Assembly (NCBI RefSeq): GCF_918698095.1
Contig: NZ_CAKKLY010000039.1
Location: forward strand, 1-44,904
Direction: 5' to 3'
Length of the DNA: 44,904 bases
Source of the DNA: Arthrobacter sp. Bi83
Lineage (GTDB): Bacteria; Actinomycetota; Actinomycetes; Actinomycetales; Micrococcaceae
Under the pieces are notes generated by a model. The model did no database searches. It saw only the letters and a program-made list of their open reading frames with translations, and was not told the origin of the DNA. The position numbers and the translations under genes are program-made. Numbering within the stretch: the stretch's first letter is position 1; each line of letters starts with the position of its first letter. Of the stretch, positions 1 to 8,645 are shown in pieces.

Positions 1-59
1 ACGCGGGGTCACTCCGCGCCCATCCCAGCGTGTGGAATGGGCGCGGAGTGACCCCGCGT
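1..59. repeat. 23-bp perfect inverted repeat (terminator-like) at window edge
   Basis: Bases 1-23 are the exact reverse complement of bases 37-59, with a 13-base loop (24-36). The arms are very G+C rich. The structure could act as a transcription terminator for a gene to the left of the window, or it could be a dispersed intergenic palindrome. Because it begins at base 1 it may extend further left. There is no uridine tract on the right-hand side, only a loosely T-rich stretch at 59-70. Bases 60-219 hold no gene that I can support. Confidence 0.7.
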
Positions 60-219
60 TGGTTGTATTACCGGCGGGTAAACACTGGCGAACAGGCAGG
101 GATATTTCCGCAACAGCCGGGAAACCTGCGCGAAAAGCCGGCCGCCTACGCTGGGTCCCATCAGCACAACAGGGCCCGAGATCCGGCCCGCCTGGTGCAG
201 CATCTGAAAGGGCCCCCAC

Positions 220-1128
220 ATGTCCGCTCCGGCACAGTTTCCGCCATTTGCCACCGCACCCGCCTCCGAATCCGCATCCGCATCTCCCGTAGGTTCGCCT
301 GCTTCGGCGCCAAAGATTGTCATCGCCGGCGCAGGCCCCGCCGCCCAGGCGCTGGTCCGCCAGCTCGCCACGGCCAGGTTCCGGGGAACTGTCACCGTGC
401 TGAGCAGCCGTGACGACGCGCCCGATGAGCTGCTGGAACTCGCGGCCCTGCCGTTTGTCTCCGTGCGTTTCGGCCAGCCTGCAAGCCACATCGACGCCGC
501 AGCCCGTGTGGTCACCACAGCCGACGGTATGGACTTTGGCTATGACCAGCTGGTGATCGCCACCGGCTCGACGCCCGCCCACTCGCTGGTTGAGGGCTCC
601 AGCCGGTGCCTCAGCTACTCCACCATCGATGACGCCGCGAAGATCGGCGACGCCGTCAAGGTGGTCACGAGGGTCCTTGGCCGGCGGCCGCTCGGAATCC
701 TCGTCGGCACCGGCGCTGCCGCAGGGCAGGCCGAGGCCGTGCTCCGCGCCAGGGGTGTCCGACCCGTCCGGACGACCGCCCGGCCAGCCGCCGTCGTCCC
801 CTCCCCGGCCGGCTCCGTACTGCCGGCCGCCGGCATTGTTTTCGATGACGGCAGCCGCATGAACGGCGACCTCGTGGTGCTCGCCGAAGACCGGATCGCC
901 CGGGACCGTCTCGCAGCCAGCGCAGGGGTCCAGACTGCCGCGTCCGGCGGCGTCGCCGTCGGCAGGGACTTCCGCTCGTCAGTGCCCGGCATCTGGGCAA
1001 TCGGTGACGCGGCGTCGTTCGACGGCGTCAGGCTGGGCCTGCTTGTGGCCTCAGATTCCGCCGCGGGCGTCTGCGCGGCAGAGCTGATGACAGCAGTCCC
1101 GGACGTCCGGCTGGCTGCTGCCGCATAG
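220..1128 (+). CDS. FAD/NAD(P)-binding oxidoreductase (NirB/ferredoxin reductase-like fold), short form
   Basis: 302 aa. It resembles the FAD-binding half of pyridine-nucleotide-disulphide-type oxidoreductases. An N-terminal dinucleotide motif (GAGPAAQA, about residues 36-43) follows a 28-residue Ala/Ser/Pro-rich leader. An ATGSTP motif lies near residue 114, a second glycine-rich nucleotide site (GTGAAAG) near 167, and a C-terminal FAD motif (GIWAIGDAASF) near 257. No redox-active CxxC or CxxxxC pair is visible. Family members usually have ~400 residues; here the chain stops shortly after the FAD-contacting GD motif, so the usual C-terminal interface domain is missing. The ATG has a GAAAGGG ribosome-binding site 8 bases upstream. 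Substrate and partner are unknown. deoC follows after about 100 bases in the same direction but gives no functional link. Confidence 0.7.
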   Translation: MSAPAQFPPFATAPASESASASPVGSPASAPKIVIAGAGPAAQALVRQLATARFRGTVTVLSSRDDAPDELLELAALPFVSVRFGQPASHIDAAARVVTTADGMDFGYDQLVIATGSTPAHSLVEGSSRCLSYSTIDDAAKIGDAVKVVTRVLGRRPLGILVGTGAAAGQAEAVLRARGVRPVRTTARPAAVVPSPAGSVLPAAGIVFDDGSRMNGDLVVLAEDRIARDRLAASAGVQTAASGGVAVGRDFRSSVPGIWAIGDAASFDGVRLGLLVASDSAAGVCAAELMTAVPDVRLAAAA

Positions 1129-1225
1129 CCTCCGGCAGAGGCGGCCGGCTATGGCAAGATGGTCACTCAAGGAACCGCGACAACCGCGGAGACTGCGGCC
1201 CACGAGGCCCATGGAAAGGACCAGC

Positions 1226-1969
1226 ATGAGCAACGAAGCCAGCCCGGGAGCGGGCACTGCAACAAGCCCCGCAGGAACCCCTGTCGTCGGTGCTGAACCG
1301 TCCAACATCGCCTCCTATATCGACCACACGCTGCTCAAGCCGGAAGCCAGTGAGGCGGAGATCCTCAAGGTATGTGCCGAGGCTGCCGAGTACCGGTTCA
1401 AGTCGGTCTGCGTCAACCCCGTCTGGGTCAAGACCGTGAAAACCGCCCTCAAGGGCTCCGGCGTGCTGACCTGCTCGGTGATCGGATTCCCGCTCGGAGC
1501 GACCCCCAGCGACGTCAAGGCCTTCGAGGCGCGGGGCGCCGTGCTGGACGGTGCCGACGAGATCGACATGGTCATCAACATCGCCGACGCCCGCGCCGCA
1601 GACAAGGGCGCGCTCGTGGACGACATCAAGGCGGTGGCCGAGGCCGTCCACGCCGGCGAGGCAATCCTGAAGGTCATCATCGAGACCGCCCTGCTCAGCG
1701 ACGACCAGAAGATCCTGGCCTGCGAGGCAGCCGTCGAGGCCGGAGCCGACTTCGTCAAGACATCCACAGGCTTCAACGGCGGCGGCGCCACCGTGGAAGA
1801 TGTCGCCCTGATGCGCCGGACGGTCGGTCCCGGCCTCGGCGTCAAGGCCTCCGGCGGGGTGCGTTCCCTGGCGGACGCTCAGGCTATGATTGCTGCAGGT
1901 GCAACACGTATTGGTGCCAGCTCCGGAATTGCGATCGTCAAGGGCGAACAGGGTTCGTCCGCTTACTGA
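1226..1969 (+). CDS. deoC: deoxyribose-phosphate aldolase
   Basis: 247 aa; reversibly cleaves 2-deoxy-D-ribose 5-phosphate to glyceraldehyde 3-phosphate and acetaldehyde in cytosolic deoxynucleoside catabolism. It is a class I aldolase TIM barrel. The DEIDMVI segment carries the catalytic Asp (D114), the Schiff-base Lys lies in DFVKTSTGFNGGG (K178), and the second catalytic Lys lies in GVKASGGVR (K207). The C-terminal phosphate-binding GASSG is at about 230-234. I chose the ATG at 1226 because GGAAAGGA sits 5 bases before it; the upstream extension to 1151 adds 25 Arg/Pro-rich residues unlike the family. The first ~27 residues (Gly/Ala/Pro/Ser/Thr) are a variable leader. The small membrane gene begins 50 bases downstream and is probably cotranscribed. 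Confidence 0.95.
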   Translation: MSNEASPGAGTATSPAGTPVVGAEPSNIASYIDHTLLKPEASEAEILKVCAEAAEYRFKSVCVNPVWVKTVKTALKGSGVLTCSVIGFPLGATPSDVKAFEARGAVLDGADEIDMVINIADARAADKGALVDDIKAVAEAVHAGEAILKVIIETALLSDDQKILACEAAVEAGADFVKTSTGFNGGGATVEDVALMRRTVGPGLGVKASGGVRSLADAQAMIAAGATRIGASSGIAIVKGEQGSSAY

Positions 1970-2019
1970 TCCGCCGGCGGCCGCCACAGTTTGAGCCCCA
2001 CGGGGCCGAGGAGGAACGA

Positions 2020-2247
2020 ATGTCCAGCAAGATCGACACGCAGACACCCCAGAACGAGAACAGCCTGGTCACCAGCGTTGTCCTCTTCGCAGTGATGATG
2101 GCCCTTTTCCTGGGAGCCATCTACTCGCTGTCCTTCCTGTCGCTGGAGAACCCCTGGCCGATGGCCGTATGCCTGGGCCTGTTCGCCCTCGCCTTCTGGA
2201 TCCCGCAGACCATCCTCGGCCGCTCGGACTCCGCCGGCGAGCACTGA
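2020..2247 (+). CDS. small two-helix membrane protein
   Basis: 75 aa, function not recognised. Two hydrophobic segments (about residues 17-41 and 47-64) are separated by a short SLENPWP turn. The N-terminus is polar (Asn/Gln/Thr/Asp) and the C-terminal tail is hydrophilic, which fits an inner-membrane hairpin. The ATG is preceded by GAGGAGGA at 2008-2015, a strong ribosome-binding site that separates this gene from the overlapping out-of-frame reading of deoC. It lies 50 bases after deoC and just before a strong terminator, so it looks like the last gene of the deoC transcript. Small proteins of this type next to deoC are usually annotated as hypothetical. Confidence 0.75.
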   Translation: MSSKIDTQTPQNENSLVTSVVLFAVMMALFLGAIYSLSFLSLENPWPMAVCLGLFALAFWIPQTILGRSDSAGEH

Positions 2248-2264
2248 CCCGCCCGGCCGCAGCC

Positions 2265-2308
2265 TAAATACCCGAAGCTCCGGAACTTTCCGGAGCTTCG
2301 GGTATTTA
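2265..2308. terminator. bidirectional intrinsic terminator
   Basis: A perfect 19-bp inverted repeat (2265-2283 against 2290-2308) whose loop can pair two further bases. The base of each arm is AT rich (TAAATA/TATTTA), so each strand gets a short U-rich tail. It sits exactly between the convergent small membrane gene (ends 2247) and the YdjM-like gene (ends 2324), as expected for a shared terminator. Confidence 0.9.
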
Positions 2309-2323
2309 ACGCGGCTTCAACTG

Positions 2324-3145
2324 TCAGGGCAGGCCCGGCAGGCTGTCGGCGAGTCTGCCGGCGAGGGCCAGGGCGGCGGGAAAGTGGGTGCCCGCCAGGG
2401 TCAACGCTGCGAGGCACATGCCCACCATGGCGTAGGCGCTGACCGGAATGAGCACGAGCCATTCCCGCCGGGATCCAGCCCGTCCCAAGAGAGGGATGGA
2501 CAGCGCCCCGTTCGGCCGCCAGAAGCTCTTCAGCACGGGCAGGCGGCGCAAGAACTTCGGTGGCCTGATCACGAGCGGCCAGAGGAGCGGCACTCCCCCG
2601 GTAGTCACGAGGTCCCCGACGATGTGGACCACGACGCCGGTCAGCATGGACACCGGCAGCCAGGTCCACTGGTCCGGCGCGAACCAGGTCACCAGCCCTG
2701 CCATGGTGAGGGCGAAGACCCAGTTGGTGATCCAGCCGGACTTCGGAAAAAGCTTCAGGGCCTTGGCCGCGATGTTGATCATGAACATGCACAGCACGCC
2801 GGCGCCCACCGAGAGTACCCCAGAGCCCGTCTGCAGCTGGATCTGGCCGGCCATGGCTGCAAGAAGCACGAAGAAGGCTGCCCCCAGCACCGAATGCGTG
2901 CCCTGCCTGTGCCCGCCGCTGGCGTTCTCGATGCCCACCGCAATTGCATTGGACAGCGGCGGCAGGGAGTGCGCGATGGTGCTGGAGCGGTGGTCCCAGT
3001 CGCACACCAGGGCGGTCCCCGCGGTCGCCATGCCGCCGATCAGTACGCCGGTGGCATCCAGGGGGTACCAGCCCAGGGCGTACGGTCCCGTCGAGGCAAC
3101 AGCTATCCACGCCGCGGCTCCTGACGCGGCGTGGTGTCCTCCCAT
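2324..3145 (-). CDS. YdjM/DUF457-type membrane-bound metal-dependent hydrolase
   Basis: 273 aa, related to the LexA-regulated YdjM family of multi-pass membrane proteins with predicted metal ligands. The N-terminal GGHHAASGAAAW resembles the family's first histidine motif. A central CDWDHRSSTIAHSLPP corresponds to the D-x-D-H-R motif, and HRQGTHSVLGA to the HR-x-x-THS motif. Several hydrophobic helices follow, with another acidic/histidine stretch (VHIVGDLVTTGGVPLLWP) around residue 170. The ATG at 3145 lies 5 bases after the mfd stop, so translation is probably coupled to mfd. A role in membrane or DNA-damage physiology is only inferred from that neighbour and from the E. coli family; catalytic activity is unproven. 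Confidence 0.8.
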   Translation of the reverse strand: MGGHHAASGAAAWIAVASTGPYALGWYPLDATGVLIGGMATAGTALVCDWDHRSSTIAHSLPPLSNAIAVGIENASGGHRQGTHSVLGAAFFVLLAAMAGQIQLQTGSGVLSVGAGVLCMFMINIAAKALKLFPKSGWITNWVFALTMAGLVTWFAPDQWTWLPVSMLTGVVVHIVGDLVTTGGVPLLWPLVIRPPKFLRRLPVLKSFWRPNGALSIPLLGRAGSRREWLVLIPVSAYAMVGMCLAALTLAGTHFPAALALAGRLADSLPGLP

Positions 3146-3150
3146 CACGC

Positions 3151-6100
3151 CTAGCCCACTGTCAGCGGGGCGTCGGAGAAGATATTGCGGATCACGCCGT
3201 TCGCCCATTCCAGGATCTCGGCGTCCTGCAGGTCCCGGCCTCCGATTTTTGCCGTCTTCGGCTTCGGAATGAGCACGGCGTCGAGAGCCGGCTTGGTCTG
3301 CGCGCCCGGATACATGCGGTTGAGCCGCATGGTCTTCGATTCGGGAAGCTGCGCGGGAGAGAACTTGATGAAGTTCCCCTGCAGGGCGACGTCGGAGAGG
3401 CCGGCTTCGCGGGCACCGACCCGGAAGCGGGCCACGGCGATCAGGTTCTGCGCGGGAAGTGGCGGCTCGCCGTAGCGGTCCACGAGTTCGGCAAGGACCT
3501 CGTCTATTGCCTCGTTCGTGAGCGCGCCGGCCAGTTTCCGGTAGGCCTCGAGGCGGAGGCGTTCCCCGGGCACGTAGTCGTGCGGCAGGTGGGCGTTGAC
3601 CGGCAGCTCGATCTTCATTTCGGCGGCCTTTTCCTCGGCTTCGCCGCGATAATCCGCCACGGCTTCACCCACCAGCCGGATGTACAGGTCGAAGCCGACA
3701 CCCTGGATGTGGCCAGACTGTTCCCCGCCCAGCAGGTTGCCCGCGCCGCGGATTTCGAGGTCCTTCATGGCCAGCTGCATGCCGGCGCCGAGCTCGTTGT
3801 GCGTCGCCACCGCCTTCAGCCGCTCCAGCGCCACCTCGCCCAGCGGCTTCTCAGAGGGGTACAGGAAGTAGGCGTAGGCCCGTTCACGGCCGCGCCCGAC
3901 GCGACCGCGCAGCTGGTGGAGCTGGGACAGCCCGTACTTGTCCGCGCCGTCCACGATCAGCGTGTTCGCGTTGGAGATGTCCAGGCCAGTCTCAATGATG
4001 GTGGTGCACACCAGGACGTCGAAGCGTTTCTCCCAGAAGTCCACGATGATCTGTTCCAGGCGGCTTTCGGACATCTGCCCATGGGCCACTTCAACCCTGG
4101 CTTCGGGCACGAGCTCGCGGATCTTCGCGGCCGTCCGTTCTATGGTGGAAACCCGGTTGTGCACGAAGAACACCTGGCCCTCGCGCATGAGCTCGCGCCG
4201 GACCGCGGCCGAGGTCTGCTTGTCCGTGTACGGCCCCACGTAAGTGAGCACCGGGTGCCGTTCCTCCGGGGGCGTGGCCAGGGTGGACGTCTCGCGGATG
4301 CCCGTCAGGGACATCTCGAGGGTGCGGGGAATCGGCGTGGCGCTCATGGCGAGCACGTCCACGTTGGTGCGCATTTTCTTCAGCGCCTCCTTGTGTTCAA
4401 CACCGAAGCGCTGCTCTTCGTCCACGATCACCAGGCCCAGGTCCTTGAAGGCGAAGTCCTTGGAGAGCAGCCGGTGCGTGCCGATCACCACGTCCACGGT
4501 CCCGTTCTTCACGCCCTCGGCGGTCTCCTTGGCTTCCTTGGCGGCTTGGAAGCGGGACAGCGGCTTCACCTTCAGCGGGAAGCCGGAGAACCGCTCAGTG
4601 AACGTCTCGTAGTGCTGCTGCGCGAGCAGGGTGGTGGGCACCAGCACGGCCACCTGCTTGCCGTCCTGCACGGCCTTGAAGGCGGCACGGACGGCGATTT
4701 CGGTCTTGCCGTAGCCCACGTCGCCGGACACCAGCCGGTCCATGGGGATCTCACGCTCCATGTCAGCCTTGACCTCGTTGATGGTGGTCAGCTGGTCCGG
4801 CGTCTCCACATACGGGAAGGCTTCCTCGAGCTCGCGCTGCCAGGGGGTGTCCGGGCCAAACGCATGCCCGCGGGAGGCCATGCGCGCCGAGTACAGCCGG
4901 ATGAGCTCGCCTGCGATCTCCTTGACGGCCTTGCGCGCCTTGGACTTGGTGCTGGCCCAGTCGGAGCCGCCCATCTTGCTCAGCACGGGGGTGTCACCGC
5001 CCACGTAGCGCGTCACCTGGTCCAGCTGGTCGGTGGGGACGAAGAGCCTGTCCCCCGGAGCCCCGCGCTTGGACGGCGCATACTCCAGAACCAGATACTC
5101 GCGGACGCCGTCTCCGCCGCCGGCGACTTTGCGCTGGATGAGTTCCACGAACCTGCCGATGCCGTGCTGTTCGTGCACCACGTGGTCGCCAGCCAGCAGC
5201 TGCAGCGGGTCCACGGCATTTCGCCGTTTGGACGGCATGCGTCGCATGTCCTTCGTGGACCCGGCCGACGTGCGTCCCAGCAGGTCCGCTTCCGTGAGCA
5301 GGCCGAGTTTCAGCCCGTCCAGGACAAATCCGCGTCCGACGGCGGCGGTGGTCACCTCGATGATTCCCGCCTGGGGTTCGCGGTCCAGGGAGTCCACCCG
5401 CGCGCACGGGATGTCGGCGTCGTGGAACAGCTCGGCGAGCCGCTGCGCCGGCCCGGGCCCTTCCGTGGCCACCACGATGCGCCACTGGTTCCGCACGTGG
5501 GAACCGATGAAGTCCATCATTTCGGCTACGTCGCCCTGGTACCCCCGCGGTTCACGGGCATGGAGGTTGAGCACGTTGATGTCGGGGGTGAGTTCCTCAT
5601 CGGTGGCCAGCGAGGTGATGGACCACCAGGACACGTCATGGCCCAAGGCTGCGGAACGGGTATCGGTCAGCGAGCGGAAGCTTGCGGAGTGCAGGGCCGC
5701 TGACGCCTGGGAGCTGAGGTCCAGCGGCGCGGTTCCGCCGTCGGACGCGGTGGACCACGCTGCCTCCAGGAATTCCTCATTCGTGGCGGCGAGGTCGTGG
5801 GCCCGGGTGCGGACCTTCTCCGGCTCGATCACCACGGAGATGGAACCTGCCGGCAGCTGCTCCATGAGCGGAACCATGGCGTCCACCAGTACGGGGGCCA
5901 GCGATTCCATGCCTTCCACGGCGATGCCGCCGGCGATCTTCTCCAGCATGTCTGCTGCGGCGGGGAGCTGTGATTTCAGCGTGGCCGCCCGGGACATCAC
6001 CGACGGTGTGATCAGGATTTCGCGGCACGGCGGGGCATGGAGTTCGGTGGGGTGGTGCAGGCCCGGAGAGGACAGCGAGCGCTGGTCGGCGACGGCGAAC

Positions 6101-6798
6101 CAGCGCATCTGGTCCACCTCGTCGCCAAAGAACTCGACCCGGATGGGGTGGTCCTCGGTGGGCGGGAAGACGTCGAGCATGCCGCCGCGGACGGCGAACT
6201 CGCCACGGCGTGTCACCATGTCCACGCGGGCGTAGGCGGCGTCGGCGAGGTTCTTTACGACGCTGCTGAAGGGGACCTCCTGGCCCACCTTCAGCGTGAC
6301 CGGAACCAGTTCGCCCAGGCCGGCCACAAGCGGCTGGACCACGGCGCGGACCGGAGCCACCACCACACGCAGGGGTCCCGCCGTCGAGGTCTCCGGGTGC
6401 GCCAGCCGGCGCAGTACGGAGAGCCGCCGTCCAACGGTGTCCGAACGCGGCGACAGGCGCTCGTGAGGGAGCGTTTCCCAGCTGGGAAACTCCGCCACGG
6501 AATCGGCTGGCAGGTACGCGCGCAGGGCGGCGGTCAGATCCTCCGCCTCGCGTCCCGTCGCGGTGACGGCCAGGACCATCCCCGGCCGGCCGCCGTCGGC
6601 TTTCGCGAGCCCGTCCGCCATCTCCGCGAGCAGCACAGGGCGCAGGCCCGCCGGGGCACTGATCTGGTAGTCCTCACCACGGACGCTGAAGGTCCTGGAC
6701 GCCTCAGCCTGCACACGGGCGAACGTCTTGTCTGCGGCTAGGACGCGTCGCAGGCCGCTGAGGGGCAGGCCTTTGATTGGCTGGCCGGTGGGGCTCAT
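3151..6798 (-). CDS. mfd: transcription-repair coupling factor Mfd
   Basis: 1215 aa, full length for the family (~1150-1220). Mfd removes RNA polymerase stalled at template-strand lesions and recruits UvrA for nucleotide excision repair. Visible domains in order are: a UvrB-like N-terminal half, a CarD/RID-type RNA-polymerase interaction domain starting near residue 530 (GDHVVHEQHGIGRF), a RecG-type translocase with Walker A GDVGYGKTE near 690 and DEEQ box (IVDEEQRFG) near 790, helicase motif VI (QLRGRVGRGRERAYAYF), and a C-terminal TRCF domain ending near 1180. The start is the ATG at 6798, preceded by AGGAG; an upstream in-frame ATG would add 25 atypical residues. It is divergent from the SDR gene across a 260-base spacer and is followed without a gap by the YdjM-like gene. 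Confidence 0.98.
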   Translation of the reverse strand: MSPTGQPIKGLPLSGLRRVLAADKTFARVQAEASRTFSVRGEDYQISAPAGLRPVLLAEMADGLAKADGGRPGMVLAVTATGREAEDLTAALRAYLPADSVAEFPSWETLPHERLSPRSDTVGRRLSVLRRLAHPETSTAGPLRVVVAPVRAVVQPLVAGLGELVPVTLKVGQEVPFSSVVKNLADAAYARVDMVTRRGEFAVRGGMLDVFPPTEDHPIRVEFFGDEVDQMRWFAVADQRSLSSPGLHHPTELHAPPCREILITPSVMSRAATLKSQLPAAADMLEKIAGGIAVEGMESLAPVLVDAMVPLMEQLPAGSISVVIEPEKVRTRAHDLAATNEEFLEAAWSTASDGGTAPLDLSSQASAALHSASFRSLTDTRSAALGHDVSWWSITSLATDEELTPDINVLNLHAREPRGYQGDVAEMMDFIGSHVRNQWRIVVATEGPGPAQRLAELFHDADIPCARVDSLDREPQAGIIEVTTAAVGRGFVLDGLKLGLLTEADLLGRTSAGSTKDMRRMPSKRRNAVDPLQLLAGDHVVHEQHGIGRFVELIQRKVAGGGDGVREYLVLEYAPSKRGAPGDRLFVPTDQLDQVTRYVGGDTPVLSKMGGSDWASTKSKARKAVKEIAGELIRLYSARMASRGHAFGPDTPWQRELEEAFPYVETPDQLTTINEVKADMEREIPMDRLVSGDVGYGKTEIAVRAAFKAVQDGKQVAVLVPTTLLAQQHYETFTERFSGFPLKVKPLSRFQAAKEAKETAEGVKNGTVDVVIGTHRLLSKDFAFKDLGLVIVDEEQRFGVEHKEALKKMRTNVDVLAMSATPIPRTLEMSLTGIRETSTLATPPEERHPVLTYVGPYTDKQTSAAVRRELMREGQVFFVHNRVSTIERTAAKIRELVPEARVEVAHGQMSESRLEQIIVDFWEKRFDVLVCTTIIETGLDISNANTLIVDGADKYGLSQLHQLRGRVGRGRERAYAYFLYPSEKPLGEVALERLKAVATHNELGAGMQLAMKDLEIRGAGNLLGGEQSGHIQGVGFDLYIRLVGEAVADYRGEAEEKAAEMKIELPVNAHLPHDYVPGERLRLEAYRKLAGALTNEAIDEVLAELVDRYGEPPLPAQNLIAVARFRVGAREAGLSDVALQGNFIKFSPAQLPESKTMRLNRMYPGAQTKPALDAVLIPKPKTAKIGGRDLQDAEILEWANGVIRNIFSDAPLTVG

Positions 6799-6915
6799 GG
6801 CAGGATCTCCTGGGGTATTCACTTCGAACGCAGGCAACACGAAAACCCGAAATTCGCGAGAATGCCGGGTCATCCCAGCCTACCCCTGCCAGTGACCGGG
6901 CGGCATCCGGCGGAG

Positions 6916-6948
6916 ACGCGGCACGCGATCGGCGACAACGCGGCACGC
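6916..6948. repeat. two 11-bp direct repeats spaced 22 bp, mfd/SDR divergent promoter region
   Basis: The 11-mer ACGCGGCACGC occurs at 6916-6926 and again at 6938-6948, exactly 22 bases (about two helical turns) apart. A partial third match (GGCACGCG) lies at about 6965-6972. The repeats are inside the 260-base spacer between divergent mfd and the SDR gene, which must hold both promoters. This could be an operator pair for a dimeric regulator. No convincing -35/-10 pair is visible. Confidence 0.4.
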
Positions 6949-7058
6949 CCTTGGAGCGGCGTCGGGGCACGCGTCCGGAGGGGAGGCCGGGCCCGTTGCT
7001 AAGCTTGCTTGGCAGGTGATGTTGGGCCCAGAAATGCCGCCATCCTAAGGAGACTCCC

Positions 7059-8579
7059 GTGAGCGACCAGACCGGAAATGACAGCAGCGCATTCACCAGC
7101 GGGCGGACGGTGCTGGTCACCGGAGCCACTGGCTACATCGGCGGCAGGCTGGTCCCCCGGCTGCTCGACGCGGGGCACCGCGTCAAAGTACTGGTCCGCT
7201 CCCCCGAAAAGATCGCCGGGGTGCCGTGGTTCGACCAAGTCGAGGTGGTGCGCAGCAGCCTCGATGATTCCGCTGCTGTGGAAAAAGCACTGAAGGGCGT
7301 GAACGTCCTGTACTACCTGGTTCACTCCATGGCTGCCGGGTCCGGTTTCGAAGCCAAGGAAAAGTCCATGGCGGAGCTCGTGGCCGCCGCTGCCGCGGCT
7401 GCTGAGGTGCAGCGGATCGTCTACCTGGGCGGCCTGCACCCCCGCAACACCGAATTGTCCACCCACATGCGCTCACGCGAAGCGGTGGGTGAAGTCTTCC
7501 TGTCCGGGCCCGTGGACGCCATCGTCTTCCAGGCCGGAGTGGTGATCGGCTCAGGCTCGGCGTCCTTCGAAATGATCCGGCACCTTTCCGAAACCCTGCC
7601 TGTCATGCCGGCGCCCAGCTGGGTGCGGAACCGGATCGAGGCCATCGCCGTCAGGGACGTGCTGCACTACCTGGTGGGCGCAGCCTCACTGAAGGAGCGA
7701 CTCAACCGGACGTTCGACATCGGGTCCCGGGACGTCCTGAGCTACGCCGGCATGATGAAGGAATATGCAGCCGAAGCCGGGCTGCCGCTGCGCCTGGTCC
7801 TGGCGCTTCCCGTACCGGCGCCCAGGCTTGCCGGGCTGTGGGTGGCGCTCGTGACCCCCATCCCGCTGTCCATGTCCGTGCCGCTGGTCCAGTCGCTGCA
7901 GCACGACGCCGTCTCCGCCGAACACGACATCGACAACTACATCAACCAGCCCGACGGCGGCCTCACCGGCTACCGCAAGGCAGTGGCCCTGGCGCTTGGC
8001 AAGGAACGCGACGGGCAAGTGGAAACCACCTGGGCCAACGCCGGGGCGGACGCCGATCCGCTGCCCAGCGACCCGCAGTGGGCCGGGCACAAGGTCTATG
8101 TGGACGAGCGAACCTTCCACAGCGATGTGGAGCCCTCGCACGTCTGGACCATCATCGAGGGCATCGGCGGCCGCAACGGCTGGTATTCCCTGCCGCTGGC
8201 GTGGAGCGTCCGCGGCTGGCTGGACAAGCTCTCCGGCGGAGCCGGCCTGCTCAGGGGCCGCCGGCATCCCCACAATCTCGTCGCCGGCGAGGTAGTGGAC
8301 TGGTGGCGGGTGGAACGGATCGAGCGGGGCAAACTGCTCCGCCTGCGTGCGGAAATGCGCGCACCGGGACGCGCCTGGCTTGAGCTTTGCGTGGAGCCGG
8401 ACGGAGCCGGCAGCCGGTACCGGCAGCGGGCCATCTTCTTCCCCAAAGGGCTCAGCGGCAGGCTCTACTGGCTGGCCGTGCTCCCATTCCACAGCCTGAT
8501 CTTTCCCGCCATGTCCCGCAACATCACAGCGGCGGCCCGGAAGATCGCCAGTGCGGAAGAGTCCGTGCCCACCCCGTAG
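7059..8579 (+). CDS. NAD(P)-binding atypical SDR fused to a DUF2867 (SRPBCC-like) domain
   Basis: 506 aa. The N-terminal ~300 residues form an atypical short-chain dehydrogenase/NmrA-like Rossmann domain: TVLVTGATGYIGGRL gives the GxxGxxG dinucleotide site near residue 13-20. The usual YxxxK catalytic pair is not apparent, typical of the YbjT-like group. From about residue 345 the chain matches the DUF2867 type (YSLPLAWSVRGWLDKL, then a tryptophan/arginine-rich core VVDWWRVERIERGKLLRLRAEM), a ligand-binding SRPBCC-like fold. This two-domain arrangement is common in actinobacteria; the substrate is unknown. The GTG start follows TAAGGAGA by 5 bases. The next two genes read the same way. Confidence 0.85.
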   Translation: MSDQTGNDSSAFTSGRTVLVTGATGYIGGRLVPRLLDAGHRVKVLVRSPEKIAGVPWFDQVEVVRSSLDDSAAVEKALKGVNVLYYLVHSMAAGSGFEAKEKSMAELVAAAAAAAEVQRIVYLGGLHPRNTELSTHMRSREAVGEVFLSGPVDAIVFQAGVVIGSGSASFEMIRHLSETLPVMPAPSWVRNRIEAIAVRDVLHYLVGAASLKERLNRTFDIGSRDVLSYAGMMKEYAAEAGLPLRLVLALPVPAPRLAGLWVALVTPIPLSMSVPLVQSLQHDAVSAEHDIDNYINQPDGGLTGYRKAVALALGKERDGQVETTWANAGADADPLPSDPQWAGHKVYVDERTFHSDVEPSHVWTIIEGIGGRNGWYSLPLAWSVRGWLDKLSGGAGLLRGRRHPHNLVAGEVVDWWRVERIERGKLLRLRAEMRAPGRAWLELCVEPDGAGSRYRQRAIFFPKGLSGRLYWLAVLPFHSLIFPAMSRNITAAARKIASAEESVPTP

Positions 8580-8599
8580 GATGTGGGGAGCAAAAAGCG

Positions 8600-8637
8600 T
8601 TCTGACCCCGCAACAATGTTTTGACCCTGCAACAATG
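8600..8637 (+). repeat. 19-bp tandem duplication just upstream of the DUF2505 gene
   Basis: Two head-to-tail 19-base units, 8600-8618 and 8619-8637, match at 17 of 19 positions. Both end in GCAACAATG. The second unit runs directly into the GGAGG ribosome-binding site (8637-8641) of the DUF2505 gene that starts at 8646. The units therefore lie in the 5' leader or core promoter of that gene. A duplicated operator is possible but not shown. Confidence 0.7.
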
Positions 8638-8645
8638 GAGGATCC

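Noticed and set aside
2944..5703. 919-codon rightward open frame opposite mfd
   Set aside because: It is the antisense reading of mfd; composition is Gly/His/Arg/Val-rich with no domain, and mfd is certain.
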